Source of the DNA: Clostridium manihotivorum
GTDB lineage: Bacteria; Bacillota; Clostridia; Clostridiales; Clostridiaceae
Length of the DNA stretch: 64,000 nt
NCBI RefSeq assembly: GCF_004015185.1
Contig: NZ_CP025746.1
Coordinates: 4,295,776-4,359,775 of the forward strand
Direction of reading: 5' to 3'
In this document: positions 1 through 6,719 of the stretch, in pieces
Numbering within the stretch: position 1 is the stretch's first letter
How the letters are laid out: each line of letters starts with the position of its first letter
The notes under the pieces: model-generated
The model's input: only the letters and a program-made list of their open reading frames with translations
What the model was told of the DNA's origin: nothing
The model's database searches: none
Translations under genes and position numbers: made by a program

Positions 1-188
1 GATTCCTTCAAATAAGATTCTAAGTATCCTTCATTATTCATTCTCCTCAATACAGGATAAATAGCTCCATCAGAAATTGCTATATTTTTTGATATTTCAT
101 TTACTAGTTCATAACCATAGCAGTCTCTTTCTGAAAGCATAGATAGAACACATAACTCTAATATGCCTTTTTTTAGTTGAGTATTCAT
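1..188 (-). CDS. PadR-family transcriptional regulator, N-terminal part
   Basis: The ORF starts at the ATG at 188 and runs off the left edge of the window, giving about 62 residues. It begins [20 protein letters not shown] and continues with a DCYGYELV stretch and an [14 protein letters not shown] recognition segment. This is the winged-helix pattern of PadR proteins (KGxLExxxLxxL, YGYEL, GTIYPxLxRL). PadR proteins are small DNA-binding repressors, often next to a membrane protein or transporter gene they control. The target cannot be told because the downstream genes are outside the window. Confidence 0.85.
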   Translation of the reverse strand, partial: MNTQLKKGILELCVLSMLSERDCYGYELVNEISKNIAISDGAIYPVLRRMNNEGYLESYLKE

Positions 189-349
189 TTAATTTTGTCT
201 TTCCTTTTTCTGTATACTTTATCTACAGTATATCACTCAGTACTATTCATTACAAGATACCAAATATAAAATTTCACCTATAAAGCATAGCCTATAAAAA
301 CGTTTGTTAGGAAACCAAGTATAATTAGGCAATCTTTTAATAAAATAAA

Positions 350-370
350 CCCACTACTTTTTGTAGCAGG
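350..370 (-). terminator. Possible rho-independent terminator
   Basis: On the minus strand CCTGCTAC and GTAGTGGG form an 8-bp stem with two G-T pairs, followed by a T-rich run. It lies just after the short open stretch ending at 372. Confidence 0.4.
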
Positions 371-371
371 T

Positions 372-488
372 CTATCTATTAAATTCTTCTGGGTATAGAT
401 ATTGGCGTTCATCATCTTCTCCTAAAAATACTATAAGACTTTCATCATGTCCTAAAAAGGCAGCAGAAGTTGTGACTCTTAGAGCACT
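372..488 (-). pseudogene. Possible C-terminal gene remnant, unidentified
   Basis: A 38-codon open stretch without a start codon ends at a TAG (372-374) and is followed by a terminator-like hairpin. It reads like protein (it includes FLGHDESLIVFLGEDDERQ), which suggests the tail of a lost gene. I cannot assign a family. The stretch is short, so chance is possible. Confidence 0.25.
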
Positions 489-522
489 CTACTGATAACT
501 TACTAAAAACTTACTGGTTAGC

Positions 523-795
523 TTACTTAACATTAATAGTAAATTTCAAATCATCCCTAACATCATACATCTTCTCAAAATCCACTGCCATTATCATATA
601 CTTTTTAGCTTTATCTAATGGCTTCATTTCAGCAACAAACTTATTGTCACCTAAATCTTTCACAGAGTCTTTTCCCAAATCATATTCTTTTCCACTTTCA
701 TCCTTTATTATCAGCCCATAAGGTCCTAAAGCCGGCAAAAACTTTGTGCATTCATAATAAATCAAAGTTTTATCTTGTTGCACTTCGAGTAACAA
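523..795 (-). pseudogene. 3-prime remnant of an anti-sigma-like (DUF4179-type) gene
   Basis: About 88 codons remain of what looks like the C-terminal extracellular part of a DUF4179-type anti-sigma protein (YGLIIKDESGKEYDLGKDSV and a FTINVK end). The usual N-terminal cytoplasmic and membrane parts are missing. The apparent ATG near 795 is only an accident of the junction. The reading frame begins where the preceding sigma-factor frame is broken, in a different phase. The simplest reading is one deletion that removed the 3-prime part of a sigma gene and the 5-prime part of its cognate anti-sigma gene. The product is almost certainly not made. Confidence 0.55.
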
Positions 796-1192
796 TTTTC
801 AGATCATCATCAAGTAAATTAACAGCCTGTTGTATCTCAATATTGCTGTAATCATCTCTAACACCAATATCCACATTTACTTGCTCTATAGGCGCCACTC
901 TTTTATATTTTCTTAGTATTGATCTACACTCATTTATTAATATTTTTAGAAGCCAGGTTTTAAAAAACTCGTTCTTCTTTAAATAAATTATCCCCTCATA
1001 AGCTTTTATTATTGTATTTTGCATTGCATCTTCTATATCTTGTTTTTCTGTAAGCATGGTAAGTGCTATTCTATATAAAGAAACCTTGTATTCCTCTATT
1101 AATCTACCAAAGGCCTCTTTATCCCCTTTCTTTGCTAGCCTTACATCTAGCTCTGAAGTTTCTGTTTCTCTTATTGTTGAGATAAATTCCAA
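770..1192 (-). pseudogene. ECF-type sigma-70 factor, truncated after region 2
   Basis: The first 130 or so residues match an extracytoplasmic-function sigma factor: an N-terminal GDKEAFGRLIEEYKVSLYRI segment, then the region 2 pattern (TEKQDIEDAMQNTIIKAYEG, TWLLKILINECRSILRK). The protein breaks off at the DDDLKIVT position, where the linker into region 4 should begin. It ends after five junk residues, so the promoter -35 binding region 4 is absent. The start is a TTG preceded by GAGGAGG. Without region 4 it should not work as a sigma factor. It joins directly onto the anti-sigma remnant at 523-789. Confidence 0.75.
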
Positions 1193-1451
1193 ATTATCTC
1201 CTCCTCACTGCTTTGTAAAAGTCTTAGCTAAGTACTCTTATATAGGTTAGATGCACTACTTGCACAAAATGTTCAAATTATTTTTTATTCTCTAGAAAAT
1301 TCATATTTTCATCCTTTTTCCTCCGAAAGCTAGAAGACCTTTGAAAATAGATTTCTGAATAAATTGGTACATCTTTATTCGTTATAACTTTCTAAATTCC
1401 TTTAAAAAGTCGCTAAAGCTCCCTTCATGGAGGATTCCTAGACCGTAACAA

Positions 1452-1483
1452 AACGCCTAGTTTCTTTATGAAACTAGACGCTT
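1452..1483 (-). terminator. Terminator-like hairpin
   Basis: On the minus strand GCGTCTAGTTTC and GAAACTAGGCGT pair around a 5-nt loop and are followed by a TTTTGTT run. No intact gene ends here, so it may be left from a lost gene upstream of the sigma remnant. Confidence 0.45.
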
Positions 1484-1598
1484 TGCTATGATTAATGTCT
1501 ATTAAAATTTTATAATTATTGCCTCTGTTCCTTTATTTTGCTTATAACACTGGCCTTTTTAGTCACCATCAATAGGTGTAGTGATATATTTTCCACTG

Positions 1599-1626
1599 TA
1601 TATGCGAATGTATTCAAGAAATGTTG
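1599..1626 (+). repeat. Family A repeat, plus orientation (A1)
   Basis: Matches the family A core GAATGTATTAAAAAAATGTT with a few changes (GAATGTATTCAAGAAATGTT). Confidence 0.6.
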
Positions 1627-1766
1627 GTAACCATTTTTTATTTATTAAATAAGTCTTAAAATTACACTGCGCTATGTAGAATCAGCATAATTTTATTAAG
1701 TAAAAGCAGCTAAACTTATTAAACTTCAATATATAGTTAGGTATATATACCTTTGTGCTTTAACTG

Positions 1767-1794
1767 CATATGGGAATGTATTAAAATAATGTTG
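1767..1794 (+). repeat. Family A repeat, plus orientation (A2)
   Basis: CATATGG followed by GAATGTATTAAAATAATGTT. Preceded by TTTAACTG, also seen before other copies. Confidence 0.65.
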
Positions 1795-2275
1795 CTAAAT
1801 TTAAAAGAGACTAATCGTATTATTGCAGTATAATCAGTACTTTATGTAAATTACTTTCATAATTAGATAGTTATTTCATTACATTATGTACATAGCAACA
1901 TAAAAATGTAGAAAAACTCCAAGATAGAAATGCACAAAATTCCAAAGTAGATATATTAACCATTGACATTGAGCCTCCGCATATATATTTTATATCCATT
2001 ACTCATATGAAAATTAAATAATGCTATACCTAAAGGCAGGCTAACATATATGCCTCTCAATGTTAATGATGAACTTCATTTAATATATCACGCTAGAATA
2101 ATTGAGCATTTTATAAATAAGAGATCCATGTTGAAATAATCCTACATTTTTAAATAATAGCCTACACATTGCTCGATATATGGCAAATATACCATAATTG
2201 TAATATATAAAACTTTGATTATAGAAAATACTAATTAAAATAGTGTTGTTTTTACTATAATTAATAAATTTTCAC

Positions 2276-2301
2276 CCACATTTTTTTGATACATTCATAT
2301 A
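2276..2301 (-). repeat. Family A repeat, minus orientation (A3)
   Basis: The reverse complement reads GAATGTATCAAAAAAATGTG. It lies just downstream of the transposase-like gene. Confidence 0.65.
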
Positions 2302-2378
2302 TGTATATGAAGTTAATATTAAATTAGTATAAAACTAAATTAATGCTTATACTGCACTCAAAAATTATGCATTATTAA

Positions 2379-3311
2379 TTACCTAGGATCTTTTATATAG
2401 CCTTGTGAATCCCTTATAATATCAGTTTTTATAAAATTATTCTCTTTCAACAAGTCTTCATTCATTAGTTTCAAATAAATTGAAGCACCTTTTGTATTTG
2501 ATAGCACATAAAGTTCGAGATACCTTTGTAAGTATTTAGTAGCAATGCCTCGGAAAATACCTATAAAACCCATGATATTTCTTCTTAAATATAGCATTCT
2601 AGGATCTCTTTCTACTTCAATAACTCTCTCCCCATTGTATTCTTTAGCGATACTAAACACGCAACCATCTTGGTGATATGGCACTATGTAGGCTTTCTTA
2701 TCGACTCTTGAGAATATCTTTTCTTTAACGAATTTCATTTTTATATGAGGTTCAACTGAAGTTGCAAACATGCTGTTGTTATCTGAAATGGCACTAAAGA
2801 CCCAAATGCTTTTCCTTGGGTTTCTCAGATCCCACATGTTCCATTTACTTTCCTTTATTTCTTTGCTTTTTATATCTCTGCACCCTTTAAAGTTTTCTTT
2901 AAAAAACACTTTTCCTGCATGAACAATCCCATCTAAAACTTCAGTCTTTATTTGTAAAGTCAAGCTATGAAGGATTTTATGCCTCCAATAAAAAGCAGTA
3001 GTTAGACTTATTTTTAATTTCTTAGCTGCGAATCTTAGGGACTTCTTTTCTAAAGTTAACTTAGTAAATTTATTCCATAATTTTATATCCTTTTTAGAAT
3101 AACTCCATAAGGAACTAGTAGCATTTGAGAAAGTCTTATGGCAATTACTACACTTATATCTTTGAATATGATTATAAAATCCATGTTTACTAAAAGCTTT
3201 GCTACTACACTGTGGACAACATTCAACTTTTCGATTTCTGTAATAATCTTCTTTTGAAGTGTATCTATTGTTGGATTTATCATTGTTGAATCCACTTTTT
3301 TCCTTCACCAT
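2379..3311 (-). CDS. IS1595/ISXO2-like transposase homologue lacking catalytic residues
   Basis: A 310-residue intact reading frame. The N-terminus carries a zinc-ribbon of the InsA/IS1595 type (CPQC about residue 33, QRYKCSNCHKTF about 51-62). A helix-turn-helix-like segment follows (SLRFAAKKLKISLTTAFYWR, about 91-110). The C-terminal part still shows the family landmarks GIVxxxxxFFxxxFKG and FRGIATKYLQRYL. From memory of the family, the catalytic part normally reads GIVExDExxF and later SDxHxSY. Here the first is GIVHAGKVFF and the second is IVPYHQDG, so the DDE acids appear to be gone. No stop or frameshift breaks the gene. It is either a decayed transposase that happens to be open or a domesticated DNA-binding protein. 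Five family A repeats lie within 900 bp of it. Confidence 0.65.
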   Translation of the reverse strand: MVKEKSGFNNDKSNNRYTSKEDYYRNRKVECCPQCSSKAFSKHGFYNHIQRYKCSNCHKTFSNATSSLWSYSKKDIKLWNKFTKLTLEKKSLRFAAKKLKISLTTAFYWRHKILHSLTLQIKTEVLDGIVHAGKVFFKENFKGCRDIKSKEIKESKWNMWDLRNPRKSIWVFSAISDNNSMFATSVEPHIKMKFVKEKIFSRVDKKAYIVPYHQDGCVFSIAKEYNGERVIEVERDPRMLYLRRNIMGFIGIFRGIATKYLQRYLELYVLSNTKGASIYLKLMNEDLLKENNFIKTDIIRDSQGYIKDPR

Positions 3312-3448
3312 GAAACACTCTCCAATGCAAATTAATAAGTATTCCTAGAATGTATATAAAGTCGTTTATATTAAAACCTTGCTGTAACACTCTATTAAAA
3401 TTCTTGACAACTGACTTATGTTTTAATCCATTTTCCCAATAAATACTA

Positions 3449-3477
3449 CCAACATTTTTTTACTACATTCATATAGG
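3449..3477 (-). repeat. Family A repeat, minus orientation (A4)
   Basis: The reverse complement reads CCTATATGAATGTAGT followed by AAAAAAATGTTGG. Confidence 0.65.
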
Positions 3478-3737
3478 CATGTGTAATATATCTCCACCCA
3501 GGTATTCATTACCGTTAGTTATAACCTTATTTTTTACTATAAAAAGTTTCTGTATAAATAATTATTCATATTAAATCAGTGTTAGGGAATGAAAAGTATC
3601 GTTGCAAAGCCTGAACCTATATATGTTTACAAGATGTATCTTATTTAATCTTAAAAAGATCTGTGATAACGATATGTTTCTAATTTTTATTAATTGATTG
3701 CAGTCTAATTGACTAAAATAATCTCAAAATACCATGA

Positions 3738-3768
3738 CACACATTTTTTTAATACATTCACATATAGA
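3738..3768 (-). repeat. Family A repeat, minus orientation (A5)
   Basis: The reverse complement reads CTATATGTGAATGTATT then AAAAAAATGTGTG. Its outer flank TTTTAACT is shared with plus copies A2 and A6. Confidence 0.65.
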
Positions 3769-3895
3769 GTTAAAACTATATACTTCACCCTATATTACTT
3801 AGGTATTCTCACTTTAACTGCTAATCGCCAAAGCTCACTGAAATGCTCATTTTGAAAAGATTAAACATATTTACGGAGAAACTTTAAGTACAAAA

Positions 3896-3960
3896 AAATA
3901 TTTCTATTTGCTATGAATTCGCTTCTTAAAAGTCAGCGTCATCAAAGAAAAAGAAATATT
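3896..3960 (-). terminator. Possible terminator after ykuS-like gene 1
   Basis: AATATTTCT and AGAAATATT arms flank an internal partly paired region. On the minus strand the hairpin is followed by seven Ts. It lies 40 bp downstream of the stop at 4001. Confidence 0.45.
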
Positions 3961-4000
3961 CTTTAGTTTATATATAGAAAATATAAATACTTCGAAACTT

Positions 4001-4264
4001 TTATGATGTGTATGTTCTTTGTTTTATAGTATTTCTTATTTCATCTTGGGTTAATCCACTAATATTAATTATAGGCACCTTTGTTGAGGTATCACTAATG
4101 CCCATTAAATCTGTATTGTGACCTGCAGTCAGTATTGCATCGAATCTATCTAAATCAGCAGCACTACTTTCAAGGTCATCACTTAAAATCTCAACAGAAA
4201 AGCCTTTAGACATAAGATAACCTGCAATCATTGCTGCTCCTCTTTCTACTCCAATTTTTTTCAT
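4001..4264 (-). CDS. YkuS/UPF0180-like small protein, copy 1
   Basis: 87 residues, ATG start with a GAGGTGAT ribosome site. It resembles the YkuS (UPF0180) family of Firmicutes. The ends are recognisable: MKKIGVERG at the start, then LMGISDTSTKVPIINISGLT in the second half. The biochemical role of YkuS is not known to me. A paralogue of the same length lies at 17202-17459, so the two copies bracket the nif-mod island. It is separated from modB by 230 bp containing a family C repeat and appears to be its own transcription unit. Confidence 0.75.
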   Translation of the reverse strand: MKKIGVERGAAMIAGYLMSKGFSVEILSDDLESSAADLDRFDAILTAGHNTDLMGISDTSTKVPIINISGLTQDEIRNTIKQRTYTS

Positions 4265-4339
4265 ATGTTATCACCTCATGTTTATTTTTTTAATAGTTTT
4301 TCTTAAAATAAGATTATATATTCAATTCATATATTAGGT

Positions 4340-4440
4340 GTTTTATATATAGATGTAGTGCTGCTTCATAGTAAAACTTGTATTTTAAAATTTTACTCTC
4401 AGAAAACAGGGAATTTTGAAAATAAATATCGTATTGAAGC
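4340..4440. repeat. Family C repeat (C1)
   Basis: About 100 bp with the central ACTCTCAGAAAACAGGGA segment shared by the other family C copies. The outer ends TGCTGCTTCA and TGAAGCATTGCA are inverted. Confidence 0.5.
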
Positions 4441-4496
4441 ATTGCAATTACTATTAGGAATATACCCACAGTTCTATGATTATAAAATATACTCTT

Positions 4497-5357
4497 CTAT
4501 TGGTCAGCCTCTTTAGTTATGAATCTTACAAAAATCAGCATAGTAAAGGATAGAATATACATAAGAGCGGCAAGAGCAGTAGCCTTGCTTAAGTCTGTTT
4601 GCATATAAGAATAAATCTGTAGAGGTATTGTTCTCGTAATACCTTGAACATTTCCTGCAAACATCATAGTTGCACCGAATTCCCCTAAAGCCCTTATCCA
4701 TGCTAGAATAAGGCCAGATACTATGTATTTTTTTATCATTGGTATTATTATAAAAAACATAGTTTTTCGCTTTCCTGCTCCAAATACATAGCTTGCTTCA
4801 AATAGCTCTACAGGCACTTCATTTAAAGCATTGCTTACAATTCTGATGTAATAAGATGAGGAGACAAATAGTTGAGCAATAACAACTGCGGTTTGAGTAA
4901 ATACTATAGTAAATCCGTATGAATTAGCAAATCTTCCTATTACTCCACTTTGTCCAAAAGTCATAAGTAATCCCAATCCAGCAACTGCTGGTGGAAATAC
5001 AATTGGTATCTCTATAAGTATGTCTAATATTTTATAGAGCACCTGATTTTTAATCTGATGAAGATAAAATACAGTAGCGGTTCCTAGTAAAAATATTAGA
5101 AGTAAGGACAAAAATGATGTTTGCAAGCTAAGGAGTATACAGTTTTTCGTATCTTCTTGCTTTAATATATCTATTAAGCCAGTAAATCCTGAATATTTTA
5201 GAAGTGATAGTGCTGGCAGCGACAGTGCTATTATAAAGCCAAATACAATTATAATTGTAATAACTGAGATTAATTCATTGCCAGCATTAAGAAAGATTTT
5301 ATTAAAGCCCAATTTGCTGCACTCTTTTGAGCCTACCTTAACTTTACTTTCCACCAT
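4497..5357 (-). CDS. modB: Molybdate ABC transporter permease ModB
   Basis: 286 residues, a membrane permease of the molybdate/tungstate importer that passes oxyanion delivered by ModA across the membrane. About six hydrophobic segments are visible. The permease family EAA-type loop appears as EVPVELFEASYVFGAGKRKT (about residues 188-207), the contact site for the ATPase. The N-terminal 25 residues before the first membrane segment are polar and slightly longer than usual. The gene starts about 100 bp after modA and is probably co-transcribed with it. No modC ATPase gene follows, so the ATPase must be elsewhere. Molybdate is needed for FeMo-co, which explains the place next to nif. Confidence 0.92.
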   Translation of the reverse strand: MVESKVKVGSKECSKLGFNKIFLNAGNELISVITIIIVFGFIIALSLPALSLLKYSGFTGLIDILKQEDTKNCILLSLQTSFLSLLLIFLLGTATVFYLHQIKNQVLYKILDILIEIPIVFPPAVAGLGLLMTFGQSGVIGRFANSYGFTIVFTQTAVVIAQLFVSSSYYIRIVSNALNEVPVELFEASYVFGAGKRKTMFFIIIPMIKKYIVSGLILAWIRALGEFGATMMFAGNVQGITRTIPLQIYSYMQTDLSKATALAALMYILSFTMLIFVRFITKEADQ

Positions 5358-5454
5358 ATCGCTTGGCCCCCTTTTAACAAAGCTTTATTAGATATAACAC
5401 ACTTATATATAAATTTTGTATACAATTCCAATTATAAATAAGCCAACTTTATCT

Positions 5455-6270
5455 TTACTTTCCTGTATCAAATCCATATTTGTCTAAAATAGTTTTTCCT
5501 TCTTGGCTATTTACATAATCCACAAAAGTTTCTGCTTCAGAACTATTTTTTGAGCTCTTAATTATACCTATAGGGTACTCTACATTAAGTTTTGAAAATT
5601 CATCTATTTTGATCATATCTAAATCTTTCTTATTAGCTTCAGTTATATCACTTTTATATACTATTCCTACATCTCCATCACCTAACTGAACCTTTGCTAC
5701 TATGTCTTTAACATTTAACTCTTGACTCTTTACATTCTTTAATATCTTATCTTTCTCCTCGGCTTTTAGCATGCCTCCCTTTACTGCTGAATCAAGGGCT
5801 GTGTAAAAGTAGCTTCCGCATGGAACTGACTTATCACCTACAATAATCTTAACCCCGTCCTTATCAAGGTCTTTTAAATCCTTAATATCTTTAGAAGACT
5901 TTTTACTTTTGCATACTACTAATGTATTTTTGGTAAAGGTATTGCTTTTAGATATAAGATTTTCTTTGGTTAAATCATCCATGTATTTTTTATTTGCTGA
6001 GGCAAATATATCAGCTCCTGCTCCTGCCTTTATAGAGCTTGCAAGGTCTTGACTTCCTGCAAAGTTGAACTTAATTTTTATATTTTTTTGTTTTTCAAAG
6101 TTTTTTGCCATTTCAGTAAAGGACTCTGTTAAGCTAGCTGCTGCAAAAACTGTTATTTCTTTTTTTTCTAGGGCAGCCGCTTTACTTTCCTTTCCTTTTG
6201 CCGCACATCCTACGGCACTTAATGCAACCAATACTGCTAAAATCGGTATTACTATCTTTTTACATTTCAT
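5455..6270 (-). CDS. modA: Molybdate-binding lipoprotein ModA
   Basis: 271 residues, the extracellular solute-binding component of the molybdate importer. The N-terminus is a lipoprotein signal (MKCKKIVIPILAVLVALSAV then GC, lipid-bearing Cys at about 22). The mature part has the ModA signature EITVFAAASLTESF (about 38-51) and FNFAGSQDLASSIKAGAGAD (about 69-88), residues that in ModA proteins line the oxyanion site. Further on, VPCGSYFYTAL and GDGDVGIVYKSD match the family. Start ATG has an AAGGATGTGG ribosome site. It lies downstream of nifN-B but is separated from it by 450 bp and a plus-strand unit, so it probably has its own promoter. Confidence 0.93.
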   Translation of the reverse strand: MKCKKIVIPILAVLVALSAVGCAAKGKESKAAALEKKEITVFAAASLTESFTEMAKNFEKQKNIKIKFNFAGSQDLASSIKAGAGADIFASANKKYMDDLTKENLISKSNTFTKNTLVVCKSKKSSKDIKDLKDLDKDGVKIIVGDKSVPCGSYFYTALDSAVKGGMLKAEEKDKILKNVKSQELNVKDIVAKVQLGDGDVGIVYKSDITEANKKDLDMIKIDEFSKLNVEYPIGIIKSSKNSSEAETFVDYVNSQEGKTILDKYGFDTGK

Positions 6271-6446
6271 TTTTCCACATCCTTCAAAAATTTAATTTAT
6301 TATTAGTATCACTCAACATTCTTTATTTTTAATACTAAATGGCATTATTGCTTTGAATATATATAAATTCTGATATAATAGCTGTCCTATTATTATAATA
6401 TTTAAATAATATTGTTGAAATTAAGTGGTTATACAGGAGGTTTTAT

Positions 6447-6644
6447 ATGAGCAAGCTATTAGAATTAAATATTTTTTCAGATGGAATGGCTTTAAAAATC
6501 AATAATACGTTCTTTATTCGTGTTTTTTGCCACCTGCCTTTTCTAAACATATGCGAAGAAATTCTGGTAGGCGACATATTATTTCTTTTTACTCTTTATT
6601 TTAATATCATTCTTAATATACTTAAGATTTATATAAGTGAATAG
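6447..6644 (+). CDS. Hypothetical 65-residue ORF, probably remnant
   Basis: Starts at an ATG seven bases after AGGAGG. The first 25 residues (MSKLLELNIFSDGMALKI and a few more) could be the start of a real protein. From about residue 24 the DNA is a family E repeat, so the later residues are not a conserved protein. The last part is hydrophobic (LFLFTLYFNIILNIL). I do not recognise a family. It could be a 5-prime gene fragment with an intact ribosome site, or chance. Confidence 0.25.
   Translation: MSKLLELNIFSDGMALKINNTFFIRVFCHLPFLNICEEILVGDILFLFTLYFNIILNILKIYISE
6516..6580. repeat. Family E repeat (E1)
   Basis: Shows the family E pattern: CACCTGCCTTTTCT, then CATATGCGAAGAAA, then CTGGTAGGCGA. 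The outer CCTGCC and GGTAGG pair as an imperfect hairpin. Confidence 0.6.
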
Positions 6645-6655
6645 TTAAATAAAGA

Positions 6656-6697
6656 GTAAAACTGTAGATTCGAACGTAGTGATTTTACGTTTTTGGC
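6656..6697. terminator. Probable bidirectional terminator after nifN/B
   Basis: GTAAAA and TTTTAC arms with partial internal pairing. On the plus strand GTTTTTGG follows and on the minus strand CTCTTTATTT follows. It lies 23 bp after the nifN/B stop and would end the nif operon. Confidence 0.45.
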
Positions 6698-6719
6698 CAA
6701 ATAGGTATCATTATAATCA

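Larger units (their letters stand above)
1193..2378. other. 1.2-kb non-coding, repeat-rich gap
   Basis: No credible gene in either direction. The stretch holds a hairpin at 1452-1483, two plus-oriented family A repeats (1599-1626, 1767-1794), one minus-oriented copy (2276-2301) and very AT-rich DNA between them. Confidence 0.7.
3312..4000. other. Non-coding gap with repeats
   Basis: No gene seen. Contains two minus-oriented family A repeats and, at its left-hand gene-proximal side for the YkuS-like gene, a terminator-like hairpin (3896-3960). Confidence 0.6.
6353..6697 (+). other. Possible plus-strand mini transcription unit in the modA-nifN/B gap
   Basis: A TTGAAT/TATAAT-like promoter (about 6353-6385, short 15-nt spacer), a GGAGG ribosome site before the ATG at 6447, an open frame to 6644, and a hairpin with a T-run (6656-6697) follow each other on the plus strand between two minus-strand genes. 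The middle of the open frame (from about 6516) is a family E repeat, so the original gene may have been overwritten. Confidence 0.3.

Noticed and set aside
1599-3768. Family A repeats as a CRISPR-like array
   Set aside because: Copies are in both orientations with irregular spacing of 100 to 1000 bp and there are no cas genes.
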